Source: Bacteroidaceae bacterium
Lineage (GTDB): Bacteria; Bacteroidota; Bacteroidia; Bacteroidales; Bacteroidaceae
Length of the DNA stretch: 64,000 nt
Reading direction: 5' to 3'
Assembly (NCBI GenBank): GCA_024699495.1
Contig: JAILPK010000012.1
Span: 1 to 64,000, forward strand
The notes beneath the pieces are model-generated. The model did no database searches. It was not told the origin of the DNA and saw only the letters and a program-made list of their open reading frames with translations. A program made the translations under genes and the position numbers. Position 1 is the first letter of the stretch; each line of letters begins with the position of its first letter. Below are positions 8,622 through 17,686 of this stretch, in pieces.

Positions 8622-8885
8622 TTATTTCATCAAATCGGTTACAAAAGGCAGTAAAGCAAGGTGACGTGCACGCTTAACAGCCTGAGCTACTCGGCGCTGA
8701 TACTTCAGTGATGTACCGGTGATGCGACGGGGCAGAATCTTACCCTGCTCATTGAGAAACTTCTTCAGGAACTCAGGATCCTTATAATCGATATACTTGA
8801 TGCCGAGCTTCTTGAAGCGGCAATATTTTTTCTTTTTGGTGTCAACCGTGGGTGGTGTGAGGTAACGTATTTCAGAATTTGCCAT
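8622..8885 (-). CDS. rpsR: 30S ribosomal protein S18
   Basis: An 87-residue S18: [20 protein letters not shown] and [20 protein letters not shown] are the diagnostic stretches binding S6 and 16S rRNA in the platform of the small subunit. No zinc-binding cysteine cluster is visible (only one Cys). It sits 3 bp after rpsF and 21 bp before rplI, so the three are translated from one message. Its basic tail [14 protein letters not shown] is typical. Confidence 0.96.
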   Translation of the reverse strand: MANSEIRYLTPPTVDTKKKKYCRFKKLGIKYIDYKDPEFLKKFLNEQGKILPRRITGTSLKYQRRVAQAVKRARHLALLPFVTDLMK

Positions 8886-8888
8886 GAT

Positions 8889-9230
8889 TTAATCCTCCTT
8901 CTTTGCTAGTTTGTTACGTCTCTTTTCTGCATACTGTGCAGCATACTTCTCCATCTTTACAACGATGTGGCGCAGAATGCGCTCGTCGCGACGGTACTGT
9001 GTGTCCAGTTGGGCAATGAGTTCAGGCTCAGCCTTGAACTCCACCAACACATAGAAGCCTGTGGATTTTTTCTGAATGGGGTAGGCTAATTTCTTCATGC
9101 CCCACAACTCTTCGTTCAGGATTTCAGCCCCTCCATTGGTGAGGATGCCCTTGAACTTCTCGACCGCTTCCTTCATCTGATCATCAGACAAAACGGGAGT
9201 CAAAATGAAAACGGTTTCGTACTGGTTCAT
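8889..9230 (-). CDS. rpsF: 30S ribosomal protein S6
   Basis: A 113-residue S6, [19 protein letters not shown] at the N-terminus and [20 protein letters not shown] in the middle, the face that contacts S18. It is the first gene of the operon. In other bacteria the S6:S18 dimer binds its own mRNA leader; the 50-nt leader here was not resolved into that motif. The lysine-rich tail NKLAKKED is normal for Bacteroidota. Confidence 0.96.
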   Translation of the reverse strand: MNQYETVFILTPVLSDDQMKEAVEKFKGILTNGGAEILNEELWGMKKLAYPIQKKSTGFYVLVEFKAEPELIAQLDTQYRRDERILRHIVVKMEKYAAQYAEKRRNKLAKKED

Positions 9231-9277
9231 TTTTAATTTTTGTTGTTAATAATTGATTATAGTGCTAAAAGCGGGCG

Positions 9278-9308
9278 CAAAGGTAGTCTATTTTTGTGAA
9301 ATGACAAA
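9278..9308 (-). promoter_or_regulatory. promoter of rpsF-rpsR-rplI
   Basis: A textbook Bacteroidota primary promoter on the minus strand: -33 TTTG (9305-9308), 19-nt spacer, -7 TACCTTTG (9278-9285), about 48 bp before the rpsF start. Confidence 0.88.
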
Positions 9309-9448
9309 GGTTTGAGGTGCTTTTTATGCTTTTACACAAGAAAAAAAGGCTTTAATTGCATTTTTTTCCCTTTTCATTTCCACATATCGCCCTTTTTCGT
9401 TTATTTTGCGTCCGGAAAGTATAAACAACAAGCAAAAACATATATACT

Positions 9449-9637
9449 ATGAGACTCTACTATGGCATTATGGCAACCATCTTTGGTGCCCTTCTTCTGA
9501 TGTTAAGCTACCTTTTTGGATGGGTTGACTACAATTGGGTGCAGTATATTGCAATCCTCTTTATGGTCGGAGGCATCTGCGGTCATATTTACGTCAACTA
9601 CAAGAAGCCTGTATATGACGAAGAGGAGGCTAAATAA
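9449..9637 (+). CDS. small membrane protein with two membrane segments
   Basis: A 62-residue protein, MRLYYGIMATIFGALLLMLS followed by a short W/D loop (GWVDYNWV) and a second hydrophobic segment (QYIAILFMVGGICGHIYV), ending in a charged tail KKPVYDEEEAK. Two helices with both ends in the cytosol are likely. I know no function; proteins of this size and shape are widely annotated as hypothetical in Bacteroidales. It is flanked by the divergent ribosomal operon and the convergent rprY gene, so it is probably monocistronic. Confidence 0.75.
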   Translation: MRLYYGIMATIFGALLLMLSYLFGWVDYNWVQYIAILFMVGGICGHIYVNYKKPVYDEEEAK

Positions 9638-9682
9638 CCTCCTCCCCTTTTCCTTTTTTAAAATATAATCAGACTTCCGCTT

Positions 9683-10396
9683 TTATTCCTCTTCCATATG
9701 GGCAATTAGGCGGTAGCCTTTTCCGTGTACATTATTGATCTCGATAGAGGGATCGCTTTTCAGATGCTTGCGTAACTTGGTGATGTAAACATCCATCGAG
9801 CGAGCGTTGAAGTAGTTGTCGTCAATCCATATCGTCTTCAAGGCCAGTTCACGCTGTAGCACATCATTGGCATGTTGGCATAGAAGGATAAGAAGTTCAC
9901 TCTCCTTTGTCGTCAATTTCACCTGCTCATCGTCGTGAGTAAGGATTTGGCGTTTAGTGTCAAAAGAGAACTGACCGATATGATATACAGCGACATCTTT
10001 GTGCTGCTTGCCACGTACTCTGCGCAGAATGGCTTCCATGCGTAGTGTAAGTTCCTCCATAGAGAACGGTTTGGTAATATAGTCATCTGCTCCAAGTTGG
10101 AACCCCGCAAAGATATCTTCCTTAAGATTCTTGGCAGTGAGGAAAATGATAGGAATTTCAGAGTTGGCCTGACGGATTTCGGTAGCCAGGGAAAAACCAT
10201 CCATTTTGGGCATCATGACATCCAACACGCACATATCATAGCTATTCTTAAGGAAAGCCTTGTATCCAGCCTCACCGTCAGGATATAAATCAGCATCATA
10301 ACCTTTGGCCTGCAGATACTCGCGAAGGAGCATTCCTAATGACTCGTCGTCCTCGCAGAGGAGGATGTTCAGATTCTTTTCTTCTTGCTGTGACAT
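9683..10396 (-). CDS. rprY: OmpR-type response regulator RprY
   Basis: A 237-residue regulator. The receiver domain has the acidic pair CEDDES (residues 14-19), phosphoacceptor Asp59 in CVLDVMMPKMDG, Thr in IIFLTAKN and Lys in ITKPFSMEEL. The C-terminal winged helix (VKLTTKESELLILL ... ARSMDVYITKLRKHLK ... VHGKGYRLIA) is of the OmpR/PhoB type. It matches RprY of Bacteroides fragilis, partner of kinase RprX, which binds promoters of stress and sodium-pump genes. The kinase gene lies upstream in the same direction with a 147-bp gap, longer than usual for such pairs. Confidence 0.92.
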   Translation of the reverse strand: MSQQEEKNLNILLCEDDESLGMLLREYLQAKGYDADLYPDGEAGYKAFLKNSYDMCVLDVMMPKMDGFSLATEIRQANSEIPIIFLTAKNLKEDIFAGFQLGADDYITKPFSMEELTLRMEAILRRVRGKQHKDVAVYHIGQFSFDTKRQILTHDDEQVKLTTKESELLILLCQHANDVLQRELALKTIWIDDNYFNARSMDVYITKLRKHLKSDPSIEINNVHGKGYRLIAHMEEE

Positions 10397-10543
10397 AGTT
10401 TCAAATTTTATGGGTTTTTAAAAGTGTTATTTTGTATGATTACTTTATTTGAGTACTACTTGGTGTAATCGCCTTATTTTGAGTATCTGTAGAGTTTCGG
10501 GGGCTCTTTCAAATACAGTTCTGCCAAATTCGCATTTAATATT

Positions 10544-12076
10544 CTATCCGTATGTAGGCAAGGTTATTATAAAACGTGTGCCATGACCTGGAGTAGAATC
10601 TGCCTTTATAGTTCCATGCATCAAATCAACCATTTTCTTGACATAAGCAAGGCCAAGCCCGAACCCTTTCACATCATGTTTGTTTCCGGTGTGAACCCGA
10701 TAGAACCGGTCAAATATGCGCGACAGATCGTCTTTGCGGATACCGATTCCGTTATCTTGTATCGTTATCTGAATATGGTCGGAATGGTTTGTTGTTGAGA
10801 CATGCAATTCCAACGGTTCGCTCTCACTGCGGTACTTATAGGCGTTGTCCATGAGATTGAATATCACATTGGTGAAGTGCATCTCATCAGCGTATATAAT
10901 CGGATCTTCAGCATCCAACTGCGAAGTGAGGTGCCCACCGCTCTGCGATACCTTCAGGCGAAAAGTGCTTACTACATCATCAATGATTGCATTTGCATCA
11001 AGCTCCTGCTCGTTGAAACGGATATTTCCGGCATCATACAGACTCATCTGCAGCACCTTCTCTACCTGCAGCCGCATACGTTTTGTTTCATTTACAATTA
11101 CCCTGCATAGGTTTTCAATCATGCTGTCGGTCTTCTTCACCGATTGGTCACTCAGCATTTGGGCCGCAAGGGATATCGAAGCGATAGGAGTTTTGAACTC
11201 GTGGGTCATATTATTGATGAAATCATTCTTCATCTCTGTATCGCGCTTTTGGCGGAATATAAGCCACACTGTCAGGCAGAAGGTAATGAAGAGAATAATA
11301 GTAAACACCATAGTCGGTATCATCATTCCGGCCACGCCCATGATATATCTGTTCATCTCTGGGAAATGAACTTTCAGGACACCCATTTTCTGCGAGGGGT
11401 CATTGCGGAACAGAGTCTGAGTATAGGAGTAATCCGAACCAGTAGGGTCATAGTCAGAACAACGATATACCTCACGCCCTTCTGAGTCAAGCACGATGAA
11501 ATGATAATCCAAGTTGATACCACCCGACTCCAACTCGCTTCGCAGGTTCATATTCAAGACGCGAAAATCTATACGGTCTGCAAAATCTTTTTCACTGGTA
11601 CTATATAAGATTGTGAAAATAACCTCGTCAAGCACTCCCTTTTGGTAAAGATAGGCGTTCTTCACAAACTGTTGGAAACGGTGATTTGCTGCATCTATCG
11701 AACCGGAAGAAGAGGATGGGCGCAGGGTGAGAGCCTTGGGCGTCTGAGACGGATGTTTAGTTTGTATTTTAACTTGGAAAGCGGAACTTCCGTTGAAATT
11801 GACACTGTCACCCAATGACAGGGAACGCTCCACTGCAGTTTCATCCAACTTATCGTCATTGAATCCAGCTTGAAGAGCCACGGTCTCCAGATAGCGAAAC
11901 GTCTCATTGCGTTCAAGATCACGACTTGTCTGATCCAAAGCATGGAAAACAGTCTCGTCAAACTGCTCCTTACGCATCTTAACCATGGCGCTGATAATAC
12001 GCGTCTGAAGGAACAGCAACCCGAAGAATGAGACCCCGATTACAATGCTTATTATCCAGATAGTACTTCGCTTCAT
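10544..12076 (-). CDS. rprX: sensor histidine kinase RprX
   Basis: A 510-residue membrane kinase. A first membrane helix lies at about 8-28, a periplasmic domain of roughly 210 residues follows, then a second helix near 245-272 (MVFTIILFITFCLTVWLIF). The H box is NNMTHEFKTPIASISL, the N box NLMDNAYKYR, G1 QDNGIGI and G2 GFGLGLAYVKKM, so catalytic and ATP-binding parts are complete. I see no clear HAMP or PAS domain. It pairs with rprY downstream. The signal sensed is unknown. Confidence 0.92.
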   Translation of the reverse strand: MKRSTIWIISIVIGVSFFGLLFLQTRIISAMVKMRKEQFDETVFHALDQTSRDLERNETFRYLETVALQAGFNDDKLDETAVERSLSLGDSVNFNGSSAFQVKIQTKHPSQTPKALTLRPSSSSGSIDAANHRFQQFVKNAYLYQKGVLDEVIFTILYSTSEKDFADRIDFRVLNMNLRSELESGGINLDYHFIVLDSEGREVYRCSDYDPTGSDYSYTQTLFRNDPSQKMGVLKVHFPEMNRYIMGVAGMMIPTMVFTIILFITFCLTVWLIFRQKRDTEMKNDFINNMTHEFKTPIASISLAAQMLSDQSVKKTDSMIENLCRVIVNETKRMRLQVEKVLQMSLYDAGNIRFNEQELDANAIIDDVVSTFRLKVSQSGGHLTSQLDAEDPIIYADEMHFTNVIFNLMDNAYKYRSESEPLELHVSTTNHSDHIQITIQDNGIGIRKDDLSRIFDRFYRVHTGNKHDVKGFGLGLAYVKKMVDLMHGTIKADSTPGHGTRFIITLPTYG

Positions 12077-12118
12077 TATATATTAGATTCAATATATGCT
12101 TGTTTGTTTTTGACAGTG

Positions 12119-12150
12119 CAAAGATAAGAAGAAGAGATTTAATCATACAA
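12119..12150 (-). promoter_or_regulatory. promoter of rprX
   Basis: Minus-strand -7 box TATCTTTG at 12119-12126, with TTG at 12148-12150 (spacer 21), about 43 bp before the rprX start. Confidence 0.65.
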
Positions 12151-12250
12151 CTCAAAGCATTAAACAGTCGCGCCGTTTTAACATCATTTGCCTCGAAGGG
12201 CCATAATTATATGCTTATTTGCATACAATCGGTAATTTTTCCGATTTTTC

Positions 12251-12281
12251 TTTGCACGCTCTCTGAATTTAAATATCTTTG
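12251..12281 (+). promoter_or_regulatory. strong promoter pointing at the sialidase gene
   Basis: -33 TTTG (12251-12254), 19-nt spacer, -7 TATCTTTG (12274-12281): a perfect match to the Bacteroidota consensus. It is 390 bp upstream of the sialidase start. Confidence 0.8.
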
Positions 12282-12670
12282 TTCCCACTATAAACTAACA
12301 GCCCCCCAAACAGATAAAAGACACTGCAGAACAATGCGTCTCTGAACCCCTTTCCCATTGCTCATGTGAATAGATACAACAGTTTATTCCCAGTCACTGG
12401 AACGGATTACAACTCTCAGATACAGAGCCCCCAAGAGGCAAGGCCACAAAAAGAACAATTCTAATTTTCCAGTTTAAACCAACGTAACGACATCTGGGCA
12501 AATATATAATATCACGGCCGGGGGAAACAATTCTTCAGCGAAAGACAAATATATTTATAAAGAGACTAACACATTAATTAATAATGTCATAGTAACAACC
12601 ATATAAAACCTATTTTAGAGAAAGAATTCAAATATATAAAAGCATAATGATAATCAAATAACATAACATC
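12282..12670 (+). other. long untranslated leader of the sialidase gene, or a separate small RNA
   Basis: From the promoter at 12251-12281 to the ATG at 12671 there is no open frame longer than a few codons (for example ATGCGTCTCTGA at 12333). I see no known riboswitch and no clear intrinsic terminator. The stretch becomes very AT-rich after 12540. It is either a long 5' leader or holds a short RNA. Confidence 0.45.
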
Positions 12671-13912
12671 ATGAAACGACTGTTTTTATTATTCGTACTT
12701 TCCGTCTGCATGTTGCCAATTCAGGCACAGACGGCCGATGGGACCAAACAATGCTTATTTAAAACCTACGACAAGTACCACGTTCCGTACCGCATTCCTG
12801 CTATCGCCGCAACAAAGAAAGGGCACCTTCTAGCCTTGTGCGACCGCAGATATTGCGGCTTTGACATAGGATTTGGTAAGATTGACGTCGTTGCCCGCAC
12901 GAGCAAGGACAACGGGAAGACATGGAGCGAAGACACAGTTGTGGTCCGCGGCTCCGGCATCAACGGGGCTAATGACTGCGGATATGGAGATGTGGCACTC
13001 GTAGCCGACCGCAACAGCAATAGAGTACTATGCATGAGCGTAACGGGAAATGTTGCCTATGTCAAAGGCACACGTGAGAATCCCAACCGCGTAGCACGAT
13101 GGTATTCAGAGAATGGCGGAAAGAGCTGGTCTGCCCCCACAGATGTCACCGATGCTTTCTACAAAATGCTGCCAAACACCCACACCATGTTTATAGGCTC
13201 GGGACGCATCTGTCAAAGCCGCATAGTCAAGAAGAACAAATATTATCGTTTGTACTGCTCTGTCCTGACGATGACTGGCAACGAGCGGAAGCCATGCAAT
13301 TTCGTGATTTTCAGCGATGACTTCGGAATAACTTGGGACGTACTCGGCGGCGGCTCACTTGATGTCAGTTCGAGTCCGTGTATAGGAGGCGACGAACCTA
13401 AATGCGAGGAACTTCCCAATGGCGACGTGGTGTTGTCATCACGGAAATGGTATGGTCGTTACTTCAATATTTTCCGGTTTAACGACATCAAAAACGACAA
13501 GAATAGTGGCTCGTGGGGCCAATGCGTTGCTTCCCACGAGATTCCTGGTGGAATCAAGACAGGCGCAACAACATGCAATGGCGAAATTCTGCTGGTTGAT
13601 GCCACAGAGCCCATAACCAAGCGCCGCGTCAAACTAATGCTACAATCACTTCCTTTCGGAGACAAACGGACAAACGTAGGAATTTGGTACAAGGAAATAA
13701 TTCCAAACGGCATATACTCACCCCGTGCATTTGCAGCAGAATGGAATGAAGGGATTCAGGTGAGCAAGACCACATCAGCCTACTCTACCATGATTCAACA
13801 GAAAGATAAAAGTATAGCCTTCTTCTATGAAGAGAACTCCACAGAAAATGGCTATGACTTGGTTTATCTGCCACTGACTATCAGTCAGATAACAAAAGGG
13901 AAATACCAGTAG
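12671..13912 (+). CDS. nanH: secreted sialidase, glycoside hydrolase family 33
   Basis: A 413-residue neuraminidase that releases terminal sialic acid from glycans. A signal peptide (MKRLFLLFVLSVCMLPIQAQ) leads to the periplasm. The RIP motif is YRIPAI with catalytic-triad Arg41. Three Asp-boxes are visible: SKDNGKTW, SENGGKSW and SDDFGITW. EELPNGDVVLSSR near residue 250 fits the conserved Glu and second Arg region, and AYSTMI near the end supplies the expected Tyr. It is a single-domain enzyme without the extra N-terminal domain found in many Bacteroides NanH. No sialic-acid uptake or catabolism genes are adjacent. It ends 3 bp from the convergent DUF5606 gene. Confidence 0.93.
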   Translation: MKRLFLLFVLSVCMLPIQAQTADGTKQCLFKTYDKYHVPYRIPAIAATKKGHLLALCDRRYCGFDIGFGKIDVVARTSKDNGKTWSEDTVVVRGSGINGANDCGYGDVALVADRNSNRVLCMSVTGNVAYVKGTRENPNRVARWYSENGGKSWSAPTDVTDAFYKMLPNTHTMFIGSGRICQSRIVKKNKYYRLYCSVLTMTGNERKPCNFVIFSDDFGITWDVLGGGSLDVSSSPCIGGDEPKCEELPNGDVVLSSRKWYGRYFNIFRFNDIKNDKNSGSWGQCVASHEIPGGIKTGATTCNGEILLVDATEPITKRRVKLMLQSLPFGDKRTNVGIWYKEIIPNGIYSPRAFAAEWNEGIQVSKTTSAYSTMIQQKDKSIAFFYEENSTENGYDLVYLPLTISQITKGKYQ

Positions 13913-13915
13913 AGC

Positions 13916-14359
13916 TTATTCTACTGGATTTTCCTCTTCTTCATTGACAGCCTTGGGGTTGGAAAAATCATCTAGACCTTCAGCAATCAGAATATTATAC
14001 CATTGCAGCAGTTTCTTCACGTCTGAAGGATAGACGCGGTCGCGGTCGAAATTCGGAAGAATCTGGGCAAAAAAGTCAAACAGTTCATTCTTGTCAGCCT
14101 TCTTGATATCTATTGAGCAAGGCTGACTTTTTTCTTTGTCCTTAAGTGAGCTTAGCACATCACAAAGAGGAACTTCTTCCTCGTCGGTGTACATGGCAAT
14201 ATCGGCTAAAGATATGACTCTGTCAGTGGAGAAAATAGGCATACGGCGTTTGTCAGAACCTATAGTCTCAACGATAAGTCCGCGGTTTGAACGGCTTATC
14301 AACTGGTAAAGTCCAGGTTTGCCGGATATGGCAAGAATTTTTTCTAACATAAATTTCAA
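13916..14359 (-). CDS. DUF5606 family protein
   Basis: A 147-residue cytosolic protein with the N-terminal pattern MLEKILAISGKPGLYQLIS and ISLADIAMYTDEEEVPL, typical of DUF5606, a family found in Bacteroidota. The C-terminal half is acidic. Function unknown. It is the last gene of the nusB-yajC-ybbR-coaE cluster, 13 bp after coaE, an arrangement I know from other Bacteroidales. Translation may start at 14350 (MLEKI) rather than 14359 (MKFMLEKI); both are in frame. Confidence 0.8.
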   Translation of the reverse strand: MKFMLEKILAISGKPGLYQLISRSNRGLIVETIGSDKRRMPIFSTDRVISLADIAMYTDEEEVPLCDVLSSLKDKEKSQPCSIDIKKADKNELFDFFAQILPNFDRDRVYPSDVKKLLQWYNILIAEGLDDFSNPKAVNEEEENPVE

Positions 14360-14372
14360 GAATTAAGTTGGT

Positions 14373-14990
14373 CTAATAATTATATCTTTCTGTTTTTAAT
14401 TCTGACAAGATGGATTCCAGCTGCTCCAACAAGTTCCGCCCGTCGTTGGTTATCACAGCATTTGCAAGCTTCCGCCGCTCTGCTTCTGAAATCTGACAAG
14501 CGATGCGTTTCCTTACCTGCTGCTCCGACAGTCCATCGCGCTTCATGACGCGAGCTATGCGCAAATCCATCGGTGCTTCAACTGTAACCACGGTATCAAC
14601 AGCATCAGTAAAACCAGCCTCTATAAGAATGGCGCTTTCTATGATAACAGCCCTCGTAGCAGGTGACTGCTTTTCAAATTCCATCGCCCAGGTTAGGAAA
14701 TCAGACTTCACCGCAGGATGTACGACACTCTCTACATCCCTGGCTGATTTCGGGTCCCCAAACACATATTGTGCCAATAACTTACGGTCAAGAGTTCCGT
14801 CTGCATGACATACAGGCTGACCGAGCAGCAATTCCAGCGTACCTCTTACTTCCTCTGATTCTGCCATTATGCGTTTAGCTGTCGAATCACTGTCATAAAC
14901 GGGAATGCCGAAATGACTTTGAAACAAAGACGCCACATAGCTTTTTCCTGATCCTATACCTCCTGTGAGCCCGATACGCACCATATTCAA
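14373..14990 (-). CDS. coaE: dephospho-CoA kinase
   Basis: A 205-residue P-loop kinase catalysing the last step of coenzyme A synthesis, phosphorylation of the ribose 3'-OH of dephospho-CoA. Walker A is GLTGGIGSGKSYVA (residues 7-20), the substrate site VYDSDSTAKRIM, then FGDPKSARDVESVVHPAV and the lid region RVMKRDGLSEQQVRKRI. Length is normal. It overlaps the upstream YbbR gene by 4 bp (ATGA), so translation is coupled. A type III pantothenate kinase of the same pathway (coaX) lies about 20 kb away. Confidence 0.95.
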   Translation of the reverse strand: MNMVRIGLTGGIGSGKSYVASLFQSHFGIPVYDSDSTAKRIMAESEEVRGTLELLLGQPVCHADGTLDRKLLAQYVFGDPKSARDVESVVHPAVKSDFLTWAMEFEKQSPATRAVIIESAILIEAGFTDAVDTVVTVEAPMDLRIARVMKRDGLSEQQVRKRIACQISEAERRKLANAVITNDGRNLLEQLESILSELKTERYNY

Positions 14991-15991
14991 TCAGCCTCCT
15001 CAACCTGTTCTATTAGATATTCAACTTCCTCCGGAGTAAATCTTATCTGTGAAACTCCATCAGGAATGGAACGCAGGTGCGGACGAAAATGCCCGTTTCC
15101 CGAATTGCTGAGTAACTCTTCGTATGTGACAGCAAGAACAAAATCTTTTTCGTTAATCTGTTTATACATCCTGGTGCCAACCTTAAACGTCAGCGACACC
15201 CTGGCCGGGAATGTGCGCAAATCTCGATCGGCCGGAAAATTGATTCCGATAATTGGAACCTCAAGAGTTTTCTCTGTATAGAGATCCACATTAGCAATAA
15301 ACTGCACTTCCGATGGTTCAAACTTTGCGCCGCGTATAGGAGCAAGAGAGAGTGTGTGTTTCTCTTGATGCGTCAGGCCAGTTATATCCAACGGCTCAGT
15401 GTATGCAGCAGTCATCGTATCGAGGACCTGCTGGGGAGCCCATACAGTAACACAGTCAGGATGACAGAGAAAATCAGTAAGATAATATTGACGTGACGTC
15501 TTTACATTACCAGAAAACCGTACTGGAAGACGTCGTTTGACTCCTCGGTTATAAAAATAATCAAGGGAATCGGCATGTATGCTCACAATTGAGGTTGACG
15601 GCTGCAAATGCCGCGCCACCATCTTCTGTGCCTCGCTCATTGTGATTTCGTCGGAACCGGTGAGAGCATCATTGTGTCGCTGGGAGAAATCAACGAATAA
15701 GGTTGGCGGAGCATTAAAGCGGTAATACCGAACGAGAGTAGAACCTTTATCTCGCAGGACAACGCGCAACGAAGGAGGCAAATCAGAGGTGATAATCACC
15801 CCCTTGGGCACATTCATCAGTTTCAACGGGAACTTGACCTCCACCTCGTAGGTCTCATCCAAGGTCTGTATATACCAGAATCCTGTTGACACCAATAGGA
15901 AGAAGGTGAAAATCATCAGCTCACGAGTGCGGTTGCTGAGCATCATCTGCTTCATCGCCTCGCCTACCCTTTGCCACTGTACGCGATCCAT
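14987..15991 (-). CDS. YbbR-domain (CdaR-like) membrane protein
   Basis: A 334-residue protein with one N-terminal membrane helix (about 23-43, LMIFTFFLLVSTGFWYI) and a periplasmic part made of YbbR-like beta repeats, for example YEVEVKFPLKLMNVPKGVII and TLEVPIIGINFPADRDL. In Firmicutes the homologue CdaR controls the diadenylate cyclase CdaA; no cyclase gene is near here, so that role is only an analogy. Position between yajC and coaE is a conserved Bacteroidota arrangement. Confidence 0.85.
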   Translation of the reverse strand: MDRVQWQRVGEAMKQMMLSNRTRELMIFTFFLLVSTGFWYIQTLDETYEVEVKFPLKLMNVPKGVIITSDLPPSLRVVLRDKGSTLVRYYRFNAPPTLFVDFSQRHNDALTGSDEITMSEAQKMVARHLQPSTSIVSIHADSLDYFYNRGVKRRLPVRFSGNVKTSRQYYLTDFLCHPDCVTVWAPQQVLDTMTAAYTEPLDITGLTHQEKHTLSLAPIRGAKFEPSEVQFIANVDLYTEKTLEVPIIGINFPADRDLRTFPARVSLTFKVGTRMYKQINEKDFVLAVTYEELLSNSGNGHFRPHLRSIPDGVSQIRFTPEEVEYLIEQVEEAD

Positions 15992-16031
15992 TACGTTTTA
16001 TAAAGTACCTGTGGGTTATGGCTTCCCGATA

Positions 16032-16367
16032 TTATTTTTCACTCTTTGCTGTTGGAGCCTCCTCTGCTGTTGGAGCAGAGCCAAATACTGAATTGCGGTC
16101 AACGCGGACACGGACGCCGTTGGCTACCTCGATGACAAGAATATTGTTCACTTCATCAATATCTTTAACGGTGCCATAGATACCTCCGGCAGTCACGACA
16201 TTTTGTCCGCGTGCTATTGAATTGCGGAAATTCTGGATTTCCTTCTGTTTCTTTTGTTGAGGACGAATCATGAAGAAATACATTATAGCGAACATTGCTA
16301 CAAGCATAATGATCATCCCCATTCCGCCGTCTCCTTGAGCGGCCAACATAAAAAATAACGTTTCCAT
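16032..16367 (-). CDS. yajC: preprotein translocase subunit YajC
   Basis: A 111-residue inner-membrane protein with one helix (GMIIMLVAMFAIMYFFMIR) followed by the hallmark RPQQKKQKEIQNFRNSI and GQNVVTAGGIYGTVKDI. YajC accompanies SecDF in the Sec holotranslocon. The Ala/Glu-rich tail is normal. It is downstream of nusB with a 195-bp gap (16368-16562), in which I see only AT-rich sequence, and 40 bp upstream of the YbbR gene. Confidence 0.93.
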   Translation of the reverse strand: METLFFMLAAQGDGGMGMIIMLVAMFAIMYFFMIRPQQKKQKEIQNFRNSIARGQNVVTAGGIYGTVKDIDEVNNILVIEVANGVRVRVDRNSVFGSAPTAEEAPTAKSEK

Positions 16368-16562
16368 CTTAATTTCAAATTATTTTTTCTGATTAGTTTT
16401 TATTTAGTTAACGTGTATTCCGACCTCTCTATTTTATTGACGGGCTATTTATTAACACACTTTATTAAGAGGCGTACTTTTGAGAAGCTATCTTTTGACT
16501 GTCGCACTTATCAGCGCATGTTTATCCGATGGTTATTTATCTGCAGGATATATACGCGTCGG

Positions 16563-17525
16563 CTATTTACCCTCAGGCGTATCCTCTTTTCCACCCATAG
16601 ACTTTTGCAGGCGGCCGTCAGAAATAAATTGGCGGGCTATGTTGTCAAGCAGACCGTTTATATACCGTCCGCTCTGAGGTGTAGAATACATCTTGGCGAT
16701 ATTGACATACTCGTTGATGCTGACACTCACCGGGATGTTCGGGAAATTCATAATTTCTGCCAAAGCAGTTTGTAAAATAATCACATCCATAACGGCAAGC
16801 CGTTCCAGGTCCCAGCCTCGCAGAAATTGAGTAATTGTACTACGATAATTTTCGGTCCCCAGTAACGATGAGCGAAGCAGTTTGCGGGCAAAATCCTTGT
16901 CTTCCTCATCCTTAAACTCTGGTTGCAGAACCTGGCGCGTTCCATTCTTCTGCTCAAAACGGTTCATCGTCTTGAGTATGAATGTGTCAATAATGAAGCG
17001 GTCATCGTTCCAATAAATTCCCTTTTCCTCCAACAGTGCATCCAGCTCCTCATTATCTACAAATACCTGACGGTAAATCTGTCTCCAAAGTTCCCGGTCC
17101 TCCTGGTACGTTGATTCTTCGGGGTTGCTCATGTACTCCTTATAAGAGTCGCACTCGGTAATCTGCTTATAAAGACGGCGTAGAAAATCCTCATCATCAG
17201 CCCATGTCAACTTCTGATTTTCAACAAATTCGCGCAACTGGCCATTTGCTTCCAGTTGTGCTAGAAACTTGTTCTGTATGAATTTAGGACTTGGCTGTTC
17301 ACCTTCGTTTAGCCGCTGGCATCTGTTGACAGCTGTATCATATGCTCGTTCGGCGATTCGGTTGACCTCGACCATCAAAAGCAAGAGGTAATTATAAAGA
17401 TCATAAGACTTAGAAAGGCTGAGAAAAAGTTCCTTCTCAGCTGCATCCAAATTATTCCTCCCACCCACATAATAAGAATAGGAAACCTGGATTGTCTTCA
17501 ATCGAATCAGTTCGCGATTAATCAT
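16563..17525 (-). CDS. nusB: transcription antitermination factor NusB, long Bacteroidota form
   Basis: A 320-residue protein. The C-terminal 110 residues carry the NusB fold: FLRGWDLERLAVMDVIILQT, ALAEIMNFPNIPVSVSINEY and SGRYINGLLDNIARQ. NusB with S10 binds boxA RNA in rRNA antitermination. The N-terminal 190 residues (RLKTIQVSYSYYV onward) are an extension usual in Bacteroidota and absent from E. coli NusB (139 residues). First gene of a five-gene operon. Confidence 0.93.
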   Translation of the reverse strand: MINRELIRLKTIQVSYSYYVGGRNNLDAAEKELFLSLSKSYDLYNYLLLLMVEVNRIAERAYDTAVNRCQRLNEGEQPSPKFIQNKFLAQLEANGQLREFVENQKLTWADDEDFLRRLYKQITECDSYKEYMSNPEESTYQEDRELWRQIYRQVFVDNEELDALLEEKGIYWNDDRFIIDTFILKTMNRFEQKNGTRQVLQPEFKDEEDKDFARKLLRSSLLGTENYRSTITQFLRGWDLERLAVMDVIILQTALAEIMNFPNIPVSVSINEYVNIAKMYSTPQSGRYINGLLDNIARQFISDGRLQKSMGGKEDTPEGK

Positions 17526-17559
17526 AATATAAATAGAACGATGTTTTTATAAAACGGCG

Positions 17560-17567
17560 CAAAAGTA
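17560..17567 (-). promoter_or_regulatory. -7 box of the nusB operon
   Basis: TACTTTTG on the minus strand, 35 bp upstream of the nusB start. The -33 region is a long A/T run without a clear TTTG. Confidence 0.55.
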
Positions 17568-17616
17568 GTGATTTGTAACAAAAAAAAGGAATTTTTGTCA
17601 CTTTTTTTATATTTTT

Positions 17617-17648
17617 TTTGGTTGTATGGGCAACAATTCATACTTTTG
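17617..17648 (+). promoter_or_regulatory. promoter of the DUF3276 gene
   Basis: -33 TTTG (17617-17620), 20-nt spacer, -7 TACTTTTG (17641-17648). Because transcription must begin near 17655, the start codon has to be the ATG at 17687, although the open frame extends upstream to 17618. Confidence 0.85.
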
Positions 17649-17686
17649 ACCCAAACAAACCAACAACTGACACAAAATTTACGACA

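Noticed and set aside
13916-17525. Diadenylate-cyclase operon, suggested by the YbbR/CdaR-like gene
   Set aside because: No DisA/CdaA-type cyclase is in the operon; the order nusB-yajC-ybbR-coaE is the usual Bacteroidota arrangement.
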